Both the position numbers and the translations under genes were made by a program. From Rothia nasisuis (GTDB lineage Bacteria > Actinomycetota > Actinomycetes > Actinomycetales > Micrococcaceae): a DNA stretch of 64,000 nucleotides. Where the stretch lies: NCBI RefSeq assembly GCF_928381405.1, contig NZ_CAKMSB010000013.1, forward strand, positions 1 to 64,000, read 5' to 3'. Of the stretch, positions 43,823-51,444 are shown piece by piece (position 1 is the first letter of the stretch; each line of letters starts with the position of its first letter). Under the pieces are notes generated by a model, which was not told the DNA's origin, searched no databases, and was given only the letters and a program-made list of their open reading frames with translations.

Positions 43823-44416
43823 TTAGTTGCCCGCGTCTATGGGAAGAGGCGTGCGATGAAAATTCAGGTAGCTACGCGACGCGGTGGGGCCTCGCTGCCC
43901 CTGGTAGCGATTACCGTAGGCTCCTGAGCCGTAAGGGTGCTCAGTCGCGCTGGTGAGCCTAAAGAAGCAGAGCTGCCCTACCTTGGAGCCGGGCCAGAGC
44001 ATGATGGGCAGGGTCGCCATGTTTGACAGCTCAAGGGTGACGTGCCCTGAGAAGCCGGGATCAATAAAACCTGCCGTGGAGTGGGTGAGTAGGCCCAGGC
44101 GCCCTAAGGAGGATTTACCCTCCAGACGAGCCGCAATATCAGCAGGTAGCGTCACCTTCTCGTAGGTTGCGCCCAGCACAAATTCGCCGGGGTGAAGAAC
44201 AAAGGGCTCGTCGGGGGCGACCTCCACCAGCCTGGTCAGGTCTTCCTGGGGTTGGGAGGGGTCGATGTAGGGGTACTTGTGGTTATCGAAAAGCCGAAAG
44301 AAGCGATCAATGCGCACATCAACCGACGCAGGCTGAATCATCGCGGGGTCGTAGGGCTCAAGCGCAATGCGCCCGGCATCAATTTCTTTACGAATGTCCT
44401 GATCAGAAAATAGCAC
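43823..44416 (-). CDS. dcd: dCTP deaminase
   Basis: A 197-aa enzyme that deaminates dCTP to dUTP; in several actinobacteria it also hydrolyses dUTP to dUMP. Family motifs are [46 protein letters not shown] and the C-terminal [13 protein letters not shown]. The start is GTG 44416, because the family N-terminus begins there; the ribosome-binding site is weak (GAAG). It lies 21 bases upstream of the HPrK-like/PqqD gene and may be cotranscribed with it. Confidence 0.95.
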   Translation of the reverse strand: MLFSDQDIRKEIDAGRIALEPYDPAMIQPASVDVRIDRFFRLFDNHKYPYIDPSQPQEDLTRLVEVAPDEPFVLHPGEFVLGATYEKVTLPADIAARLEGKSSLGRLGLLTHSTAGFIDPGFSGHVTLELSNMATLPIMLWPGSKVGQLCFFRLTSATEHPYGSGAYGNRYQGQRGPTASRSYLNFHRTPLPIDAGN

Positions 44417-44587
44417 ACTTCAAAAATACCGCACTGTAGAGTCAGTTTCCCGGCCTCACCAGGGGTGTGGCGCGCAGATTGGCTTCTGACCAACACTCAC
44501 ACCCGGGGTGCTCCACAGGCTACCGCATGCCCATTCAGCGTACTCTTATAGATGGAATATCCTTTTCACTGGCAGGAAAGTCACACC

Positions 44588-45619
44588 ATGACCCCCCTTG
44601 TGCTCTGCACATTCACCATCATCGTTACCCTAGCGGTCAGCGGCTACGCCAAAGTTGCAGACCCCACCAGCACCGTCACCGCAATCGTCAACCTCAAACT
44701 TGACCGCCTTTTACCCCTCAAACCAACCGCCGCCGTCCTGCCCTGGGTAGAACTGGCTCTTGCCGCCGCACTTCTGTTGGCCCCCGGCCTGCTACAGATT
44801 CTGGCAGCGGTGGCGGCTGCTGTACTCTTCACCTGCTACTGGGGGGTTATCGCCCGCGCCGTGGTACGGGGCAACACCGCCAGCTGCAACTGTTTCGGCT
44901 CCGCCTCACACGCTCCGGTTTCAATATTCACCCTGATACGCAACACCGCCCTGCTCCTCTCAGCATTCGGGGCCCTCATTGCGGCTTTTCAGACGCGTAG
45001 CTCTGCCCTGGTCATGCTCCTGGAGTTGAATGCCGACGGCTGGCTCTGGGTCATCGGCGCAGCCCTTGCCTCGCTTGCCCTCTGGGCTGTTTACCGCTCC
45101 GAGCTGGTACCTGCTCCCGCTAGCGAAGAGCCTGCAGGGGCTCTTGACCGGGGCCTACCCGCTCCTGCTGACGGTGACATTGACGAGCTTGAGGATTACC
45201 TCCCCACCCCCATCCCCTACGCCTCTCTCCACCGTTTCAACCGTGACAGCCCGCTCGAGTTGGGCGAGGAGGTCACCCTGCGTGACCTGGTTATGGTGAA
45301 AGCCCGCGTGTTAATCTGGGTCTCCCCCGGCTGCGGCCACTGCCACGAGGTGATCAGTCACCTCGAAGCCTGGCAGGAGGCCCTGCCTATGCTTGGTATC
45401 CACCCCGTAATCTCATCAACTCAGGCAGCTCAGAGCTTCGCCTTCACCCGTAATATTGAGTTTTTCATCGACCCCGATTACAGGGCCGAACACCTCTTTG
45501 GGAACGGGACCCCCGGGGCCGTTGCCCTGGGCACCGACATGATGCTCGCCGGCGGCCCCGTCTTCGGAGGCAACCGGGTGATAGGTTTTATGGAAGATAT
45601 TATCGCTGAGCTGACCTAG
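44588..45619 (+). CDS. MauE/DoxX-type membrane protein fused to a thioredoxin-like domain
   Basis: A 343-aa protein. Residues 1-135 form a MauE-type four-helix redox membrane domain with the CNCFGS motif (Cys100 and Cys102); another helix lies near 151-168. After an acidic linker (170-225) a thioredoxin-like domain has CGHC (Cys249, Cys252) in WVSPGCGHCHEVI. MauE helps form disulphides in methylamine dehydrogenase, and related proteins pass electrons to periplasmic or extracytoplasmic targets. GGAAAG precedes ATG 44588. It is divergent from dcd and the HPrK-like/PqqD gene, 171 bases away. The target is unknown. Confidence 0.82.
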   Translation: MTPLVLCTFTIIVTLAVSGYAKVADPTSTVTAIVNLKLDRLLPLKPTAAVLPWVELALAAALLLAPGLLQILAAVAAAVLFTCYWGVIARAVVRGNTASCNCFGSASHAPVSIFTLIRNTALLLSAFGALIAAFQTRSSALVMLLELNADGWLWVIGAALASLALWAVYRSELVPAPASEEPAGALDRGLPAPADGDIDELEDYLPTPIPYASLHRFNRDSPLELGEEVTLRDLVMVKARVLIWVSPGCGHCHEVISHLEAWQEALPMLGIHPVISSTQAAQSFAFTRNIEFFIDPDYRAEHLFGNGTPGAVALGTDMMLAGGPVFGGNRVIGFMEDIIAELT

Positions 45620-45649
45620 CGTCAGGCGACCACACGACGAGACCTCTGA

Positions 45650-46345
45650 CTAGAGAATATTAAACTGTTGTAGCGTTTCGTCGGGCAGGAATGCCGCCAC
45701 GGCTAGCGCGAGAAGAAAGGCCAGAGAAATCAGGCCAACGGTGGTGGACTTCCAGCCTGGGTGGAGTTCATTGAAGGTCACCAGGCCGGGGTGCTGCTTA
45801 TTCATCTGGGTGACGTTGATGGTCGGGTAGACGGTGGTTTGGGGGGCGATGGCAGTGGCGATGGTACGTAGGGTTTTAGCATCCCAGATACGGCCGTCAA
45901 GGCGGAAAACTCGCTTGCCCTGGGAGTTAAGGGCCCACAGTGCGGGCACTCCCTTGTACCGTAGGGCTGCCACTCCGGTGAGCTGCTTACCTGCGGCCTG
46001 CCGGGGAGTGAGTCGTTCTGCGAAAACGGTGTGGACGATGGAGGAAAGTTCTACGGCCTCCCAGCCAAAAAGGCGGCCCCGCAGTATATGGGTGTGGGTT
46101 CTCACAACCAGGTGCGGGCGCAAAGTGGAATAGATGGCGCAGAGGGCGCCCAGGGCTATGAGGCCCAGAAGAATCATAAAGAGTGGGGTGGGCCGCTTGG
46201 CCAGCATGAACCAGATACAGGCAACCGCAAGCACCCCGCTGGGCAGTCTCGCGATGAGGCGGCGGTGGTAGGAATTGATGCGGGGGTGGTAAATCTTGGT
46301 GACGTCCCCATACTTTTCAGGTACCTGGTGTGCGTGTTCTGCCAT
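45650..46345 (-). CDS. Hypothetical membrane protein
   Basis: A 231-aa protein with helices near residues 32-47, 53-72 and 204-221. The soluble middle (about 75-180) has LRGRLFGWEAVELSSIV and FRLDGRIWDAKTLRTIA, suggestive of a PH-like (bacterial pleckstrin homology) membrane protein, but not firm. The ATG at 46345 has GAGTAGAG upstream. It diverges from the gene at 46410. The function is unknown. Confidence 0.75.
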   Translation of the reverse strand: MAEHAHQVPEKYGDVTKIYHPRINSYHRRLIARLPSGVLAVACIWFMLAKRPTPLFMILLGLIALGALCAIYSTLRPHLVVRTHTHILRGRLFGWEAVELSSIVHTVFAERLTPRQAAGKQLTGVAALRYKGVPALWALNSQGKRVFRLDGRIWDAKTLRTIATAIAPQTTVYPTINVTQMNKQHPGLVTFNELHPGWKSTTVGLISLAFLLALAVAAFLPDETLQQFNIL

Positions 46346-46409
46346 GGCTCTACTCTATCGGCCCCACCGGCCGAACGGGGTGTTGGAAAGTGTGAGCTAC
46401 ATTTAAAGG

Positions 46410-47393
46410 GTGCATTTCAAATCTTCTGTTGACCGTGTTCTGGCCTGGTGGCTGGTAGGCATGCTGGCCGCCATCATTCTTGCCCTGGCGTCTCTCGCCC
46501 TCATCAACCGACTGGTATACGGCCCAGGCGGGCAGGTTCGCGCCTATTTTGCGGCAGTCCGCGAGGGCAATGGCTCGCAGGCTCTCGGCATTTTGGGTGC
46601 TCAGGTTCCCGACGCAAGCGCGGCCATGCTCAACGGGGAGGCCCTGAAGTCATCAATGGCTGAGCTCAAAGATTTGCAGACCGAAGGGGTCACCATAACA
46701 GACGGCGGTGAACGGGCAACTGTGACCGTCTCTTACACGCTGGCAGGGGAGCCGCAGAGCACCGACTTTCAGTTGCACAAGGTTGGTTCTCACTGGGGTG
46801 TTTTTGACCGGTGGGCTATCGATGCAGGGGCGCTTCCCACCGTCCATTTAACGTCTGGGGCGGTAGAGGCAGCCACCCTCAATTCAACCAAGGTTGCGGT
46901 GGCTGATGGCGAGAGGTCGTTTGCGGTGCTCTATCCGGGCCGCTACACCGTAACCTACGAGTCAGCCCTGTATTCTGCAGGATCGCAGAGCGTCAACGTC
47001 ACGGCGGCAACGGGGCAGGCAACTGAGCTCACCATCGCCTTGGAGCCGTCTGAGACTGCGAAAGCATCAGTACAGCAGCAGGTACGCACCTATCTTGATT
47101 CGTGTGCCACCCAGAACTCTCTTTACCCCTCGGGGTGCCCTTTTGAGTATGACTTTTCGGGGCGGGTGGACGGCGACGTAACCTGGTCGATTACCTCTTA
47201 TCCGCAGCCTGCCGTGACCCTGGCTGGCGGCACGTGGGAGCTGGGCAAGAGCCAGGGCACAGCCGAGATTTCTTTTACTGAGCTCGACCTTTACACGGGC
47301 AAGACACAGCAGGTAACAGAAACTGTCACCTTCACCCTTGCAGGTTCGCTCGCGCCCACAGGCGACCAGCTGACTTTCACCCCAGCGCCCTAG
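46410..47393 (+). CDS. Membrane-anchored hypothetical protein
   Basis: A 327-aa protein with one N-terminal helix (about 11-35) and an exported remainder made of beta-rich segments (VTVSYTLAGEPQSTDFQL; RYTVTYESALYSAG). The arrangement resembles TcaA-like anchored proteins but I cannot place it. Cys230 and Cys238 (SCATQNSLYPSGC) could be disulphide-bonded. The start is GTG 46410; AAAGG is directly adjacent, so it may be slightly misplaced. Its stop codon overlaps that of the convergent gene at 47390 (CTAG). Confidence 0.7.
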   Translation: MHFKSSVDRVLAWWLVGMLAAIILALASLALINRLVYGPGGQVRAYFAAVREGNGSQALGILGAQVPDASAAMLNGEALKSSMAELKDLQTEGVTITDGGERATVTVSYTLAGEPQSTDFQLHKVGSHWGVFDRWAIDAGALPTVHLTSGAVEAATLNSTKVAVADGERSFAVLYPGRYTVTYESALYSAGSQSVNVTAATGQATELTIALEPSETAKASVQQQVRTYLDSCATQNSLYPSGCPFEYDFSGRVDGDVTWSITSYPQPAVTLAGGTWELGKSQGTAEISFTELDLYTGKTQQVTETVTFTLAGSLAPTGDQLTFTPAP

Positions 47394-49309
47394 TTAACGC
47401 CGCGTAAGTCTAGGGCGAGGTCGGTTTCGCCGGTGCCGGTCACCAGGACGGGCAGGCCCCAGTCCTGCTGGTAGAGGTGGCAGGCTGCGTGGTCGGGTAT
47501 CTCGCCGCCGGGCTCACCGTCGCAGGCGGCGGCCCGGGCAGTGATATGCAGAACGGCCTCGGTGATATCGGGGTTGAGCACCAGCGTACGTGTTAGCCCC
47601 TGGGCAGTGCCTGCCCCCTCGAGAATGAAGTCCTCGGGAGTAGACGAGATTTTCAGCTGGGTGGGGTCGCCCCAGCGGGTGTCCAGTTTTTGACCGGTGG
47701 GGGCGGTGAAACGGGCGGCAAAATTCAGGGTGCCGCCTGCCAGTTCGGTTGACTTGCGGGTGACCTGAGAGGCCCCCTCGTCCACGTGCTGCATGGCCTC
47801 TGGAATGGTCACGCGCACCAGCTGGTGGGCGTTGGCTTCAACCGCAATCAGGCGGGCACCACCCTCCTCGGTCTCTTCAACCAGCAGGTCGGAGGGCTCG
47901 GCAAAGCCGCGGTCCAGGGTACCCAGGGTGCCGGTGGCCGGGTCAAAGCGGCGGATGGCCCCGTTGTAGGTATCTGCCACGGCGATGGAGCCGTCGGGTA
48001 GCTCGGTGAGCCCTAAGCAGTGCTGCAGGCGGGCGGCCTCTCGGGGCCCGTCGACAAAGCCGAAGTCGAAAAGGCCGATGCCCACGGCTGTGCTCACAGT
48101 TGCGGCCCCCTGATTGAAAGTGATGTGACGCAGGGCGGAGGTTTCTGAGTCAGCGACCCAGAGAGAGCCGTCGCGGGCCTCGATGATGCCCGAGGACTGG
48201 GCGAACCAGGAGTCAGTTGCGGCCCCGTCCTTGAGCCCCTCGGCACCGGTGCCCGCGAAAACGGCCAGCTGGCCGGTGGCCGGGTCAAAGCTAAAGAGCT
48301 GGTGGGTGCCTGCCATGGCAATGATAAAGGCACCCGCCTCACGGGAGTAGACCAGATCCCAGGGTGAGGAGAGGGCGACGGTCAGCGGGTTGGCACCGGG
48401 CTCGATGAAATTGGGGTCGGCCAAGGCCGACTCGCCATCAATCAGACGCTGGGCCCCGGAGCCGGCCAGGGTGGTTACAGTTCCGTCTGCCAGACGCAGG
48501 CCGCGCAGGCGGTGGTTAACGGAGTCTGCGATCAAGACGTCCGCGCCCAAGCTCTCGCGCAGTTCGGCAGGAACCAGAGCCAGGCCCTGGGGCTCGTTAA
48601 AACGGGCGCTGGTCGCGTCACCGTCCACGAACCCTTTTTCGGTACCGCCGAAGGTAGCCAGCGGGGTTTCCAGGTCAGAATCCACCTGCACCAGGCGGTG
48701 ACGGGCGGTGTCGGTGACCAGGTAGGTGCCGGTACGGCCGACCAAGTCTGTGGGCAGGGCCAGGGCCTTACCTGGGAAGGCAAAAGTCCCCTGGGGCTTG
48801 GGGCGGGGCACGTAGGGGCCATCCCCCCGGTGCAGGGTGCCCTTGGCTTCGTGTTCTTCCACCAGTTCGCGCACCAGGGTGGTCAGCCCCTTCACGTGGC
48901 CCTCACCCGAGAGGTGGGCAACAATGTAGCCCTCGGGGTCCACGACCACCAGGGTGGGCCAGGCGCGGGCGGTGTAGGCGTTCCAGGTGTCCAGCTTGGG
49001 GTCATCGAGCACGGGGTGAGTGATGTCGTAGCGGTCAACGGCGGCGGCGAGCGCCACCGGGTCAGCTTCGTGCTCAAACTTGGGTGAGTGCACGCCCACG
49101 GTGACCAGCACATCGGAGAATTCCTCTTCCAGGGGGCGCAGTTCGTCGAGTACGTGCAGGCAGTTCATGCAGCAGAAGGTCCAGAAGTCCAGGATCACGA
49201 TTTTTCCGCGTAGGCTTTCGAGGGAAAGCTGCTTGTCGCCGGTGTTGAGCCAACCACGGCCTACAAGTTCTGAGGCGCGGACTTTGGTCTGGGCTGCGTT
49301 CTCTGCCAT
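47390..49309 (-). CDS. Thioredoxin-like NHL-repeat protein
   Basis: A 639-aa fusion. Residues 15-150 form a TlpA/ResA-like domain with FWTFCCMNC (Cys47 and Cys50 as CxxC). Residues about 195-500 carry NHL beta-propeller repeats (FNEPQGLALVPAELRE, LRGLRLADGTVTTLAGSG, IAVADTYNGAIRRFDP), and a C-terminal domain of about 130 residues follows. No signal peptide or membrane segment is seen, unlike most ResA-type proteins, so it is probably cytosolic. CCAAGGAG precedes ATG 49309. NHL-repeat fusions like this are widespread in actinobacteria, but their function is unknown. Confidence 0.88.
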   Translation of the reverse strand: MAENAAQTKVRASELVGRGWLNTGDKQLSLESLRGKIVILDFWTFCCMNCLHVLDELRPLEEEFSDVLVTVGVHSPKFEHEADPVALAAAVDRYDITHPVLDDPKLDTWNAYTARAWPTLVVVDPEGYIVAHLSGEGHVKGLTTLVRELVEEHEAKGTLHRGDGPYVPRPKPQGTFAFPGKALALPTDLVGRTGTYLVTDTARHRLVQVDSDLETPLATFGGTEKGFVDGDATSARFNEPQGLALVPAELRESLGADVLIADSVNHRLRGLRLADGTVTTLAGSGAQRLIDGESALADPNFIEPGANPLTVALSSPWDLVYSREAGAFIIAMAGTHQLFSFDPATGQLAVFAGTGAEGLKDGAATDSWFAQSSGIIEARDGSLWVADSETSALRHITFNQGAATVSTAVGIGLFDFGFVDGPREAARLQHCLGLTELPDGSIAVADTYNGAIRRFDPATGTLGTLDRGFAEPSDLLVEETEEGGARLIAVEANAHQLVRVTIPEAMQHVDEGASQVTRKSTELAGGTLNFAARFTAPTGQKLDTRWGDPTQLKISSTPEDFILEGAGTAQGLTRTLVLNPDITEAVLHITARAAACDGEPGGEIPDHAACHLYQQDWGLPVLVTGTGETDLALDLRGVN

Positions 49310-49572
49310 GGTTCTCCTTGGGGTGGTGCACGGGCGCGCAAGATAGTGTACTGCCTCCAGCCTAGCGAGCTATGGGCAGTGGCGTCATCTGTTGCTACTC
49401 TACTGAGCGCCGCCGTTCACGAGACTCAACTAGGCGTCATAGTTTGTAACAGTTAGCATTGTCTGTAGCTACTGCACCGGTACGGCCCTGGGGCCTGGGA
49501 AGTTTTCAAGGACGCCGGTGGTTAAGTTGGGGGGTGCACAGTCGGTGTGTGCCCCACAGGTAAGAAGGTAAC

Positions 49573-50982
49573 GTGACCCTGACCCGCGACTCACTCGAAA
49601 CAGCCGCTTCACCCAAGCTAGCGCGCACCCTCCAGCCCCGGCACCTGTCAATGATTGCCATGGGTGGGGCCATTGGTGCTGGCCTGCTGGTGGCCTCGTC
49701 CACGGCTATCGTCACTGCTGGCCCGGCGGTGGTGCTAACCTATCTGCTGGCGGGGCTGGTGTTGGTTCTGGTCATGCGGATGCTGGGCGAGATGTCAGCC
49801 GCGACCCCCGAGACCGGTTCTTTCGCGGTCTATGCTCGCCGCTATATTGGCCGTTGGGCGGGTTTTTCGGTGGGCTGGCTCTACTGGTGGTTCTGGTCGG
49901 TCACGGTTGCCATTGAGGCCACTGCTGCGGCCACGATTATCAGCGGCTGGGTTCCTGCTGCCCCGCAGTGGCTGGTGGCCCTGGTGCTTGTACTGGTCTT
50001 TATGGGGCTGAATCTGCTGTCGGTACGTTCCTACGGCGAGGCTGAGTTCTGGTTCTCCTCCGTCAAGATTGGGGCAATCGCCGTTATCATTCTGGTGGGT
50101 GTTCTCGCTGTGCTCGGCCTTATCCCTAATTCCACTGCGTCCTTTTCAAACTACACGGCAGGTGGCGGCTTCTTTGCCCACGGGGTGAGCGCTATCTTTA
50201 CCGCCCTTCTGGCTGTAATTTTTTCTATGTTTGGCGCGGAGATTGTCACGGTAGCGGCGGGTGAATCCAACGATCCTGCCCGGGCGGTGACCAAGGCGGT
50301 GCGTTCTGTAATTTTCCGTGTGCTCTTCTTCTACGCGGGGTCAGTGGCGGTCACTCTGCTGGTTATTCCGTGGACGGCTGTCACCCCGGGTATTTCTCCT
50401 TTCGTCACGATGTTTGACGTTCTGGGTATCCCTTACGCGGGCCTGGTCATGAACATTGTGGTGCTGACTGCCCTTCTCTCCTGTTTGAACGCCAGCCTCT
50501 ATGCCGCATCCCGCATGGTCTTTGCCCTGGCAGATCAGGGGGACGCCCCGGCCTCCTTCTCCCGCATCTCCTCCACCCGCGCGCCCCGCAACGCCATTGT
50601 GTTCTCATCGCTCATTGGGGTACTCTCGGTGGTTCTCAACTATTTCATGCCTGAGCAGGTCTTCTCGCTACTGGTCAATTCGACCGGAGGCGTGGGGATT
50701 TTCGTGTGGCTGATTGTGGCGGTCTCTCACCTGCGCAGTCGCCGTCTCACCGCCAGGGGTGGCGGGCAGGTTCCCCCGGCGGTTGCAGTGCGCCCCTTTT
50801 CACCCTGGGTCAACTATCTGCTCATCACAGGCCTGCTGGCTCTCTTGGTCTACATGGGGTTCACCGAGTCGCACCGGGTTGAGGTACTTGTCTCTGTGGG
50901 TGTCGCTGCGGTTCTTACAACTTTGGGGCTCATCACTCAGGGCAAGAGCTCCCCCGCTCCATCGCACGTTCCTAATCGCTAG
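49573..50982 (+). CDS. APC-family amino acid permease
   Basis: A 469-aa permease with 12 helices (LSMIAMGGAIGAGLLVASSTAI near the start). Conserved APC blocks are MRMLGEMSAATPETGSFAVY, GEAEFWFSSVKI and AASRMVFALADQGDAP. The AnsP/GabP/ProY-like subgroup carries GABA, aromatic or other amino acids; which one is not clear. GTG 49573 has AAGAAGGTAAC just upstream. It is one gene with a short intergenic region and no obvious terminator. Confidence 0.88.
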   Translation: MTLTRDSLETAASPKLARTLQPRHLSMIAMGGAIGAGLLVASSTAIVTAGPAVVLTYLLAGLVLVLVMRMLGEMSAATPETGSFAVYARRYIGRWAGFSVGWLYWWFWSVTVAIEATAAATIISGWVPAAPQWLVALVLVLVFMGLNLLSVRSYGEAEFWFSSVKIGAIAVIILVGVLAVLGLIPNSTASFSNYTAGGGFFAHGVSAIFTALLAVIFSMFGAEIVTVAAGESNDPARAVTKAVRSVIFRVLFFYAGSVAVTLLVIPWTAVTPGISPFVTMFDVLGIPYAGLVMNIVVLTALLSCLNASLYAASRMVFALADQGDAPASFSRISSTRAPRNAIVFSSLIGVLSVVLNYFMPEQVFSLLVNSTGGVGIFVWLIVAVSHLRSRRLTARGGGQVPPAVAVRPFSPWVNYLLITGLLALLVYMGFTESHRVEVLVSVGVAAVLTTLGLITQGKSSPAPSHVPNR

Positions 50983-51106
50983 GGGCTGCACCCCTACCGG
51001 CCTTTCTTCCGCACTCGTTCTTCTTTACTCCGGCTTTACTCCGGCTTGACTCTGAGCCCGCACGCAGAGCGGGCAGGGCGGTGGCCCACCCCATCAATAA
51101 ATATGG

Positions 51107-51142
51107 GTTTTTCCTAGAAAAGAGCTTGTTTTTACTAGAAAA
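51107..51142. promoter_or_regulatory. Tandem near-palindromic operator-like repeats
   Basis: GTTTTTCCTAGAAAA (51107-51121) and GTTTTTACTAGAAAA (51128-51142) are 14/15 identical, spaced 21 bp centre to centre (two helical turns). Each is close to a palindrome around CTAG. A TATATT follows at 51151-51156. They lie ahead of a small gene and resemble paired regulator sites. Confidence 0.6.
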
Positions 51143-51236
51143 CGGGTGGTTATATTAAAGGACGTAGGCCGGTTCCCCCCTCACAAGAGCCGGGTGAAGC
51201 TACACCCCCGAAGCACTGATACCTGGAGGCTTTCTG

Positions 51237-51440
51237 ATGGCTCAGCACGCCGAGACACCACCGCCCTCGTCCCTGCTTGATAAAATCGCCCAGATTTCGG
51301 CCCGCCTAGAGCAGGTTCGCCCGCTCAACGACGCTCAGCCCGGGGAGTCAGCCCCGGCCCACTCCGATAGAGCTGATGGGCCCAGCACCGGTGAGGGGCC
51401 CATCGGGCCCTGGAGCAAAACACCGGGGTCGGGCCACTAG
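51237..51440 (+). CDS. Small hypothetical protein, 67 aa
   Basis: A short, hydrophilic protein: an N-terminal amphipathic helix (SSLLDKIAQISARLEQ) and a Pro/Gly/Ser-rich tail. There is no signal peptide or membrane segment, and no family is recognised. It is called because GGAGG lies at good spacing before ATG 51237 and the upstream region has promoter-like and operator-like sequences. It converges with the CopD-CtaG gene, four bases apart. Confidence 0.6.
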   Translation: MAQHAETPPPSSLLDKIAQISARLEQVRPLNDAQPGESAPAHSDRADGPSTGEGPIGPWSKTPGSGH

Positions 51441-51444
51441 CCCC

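Noticed and set aside
51024-51044. Tandem 11-bp repeat CTTTACTCCGG near the end of the permease gene
   Set aside because: Two copies only, no neighbouring structure, and no sign of a CRISPR or regulatory array.
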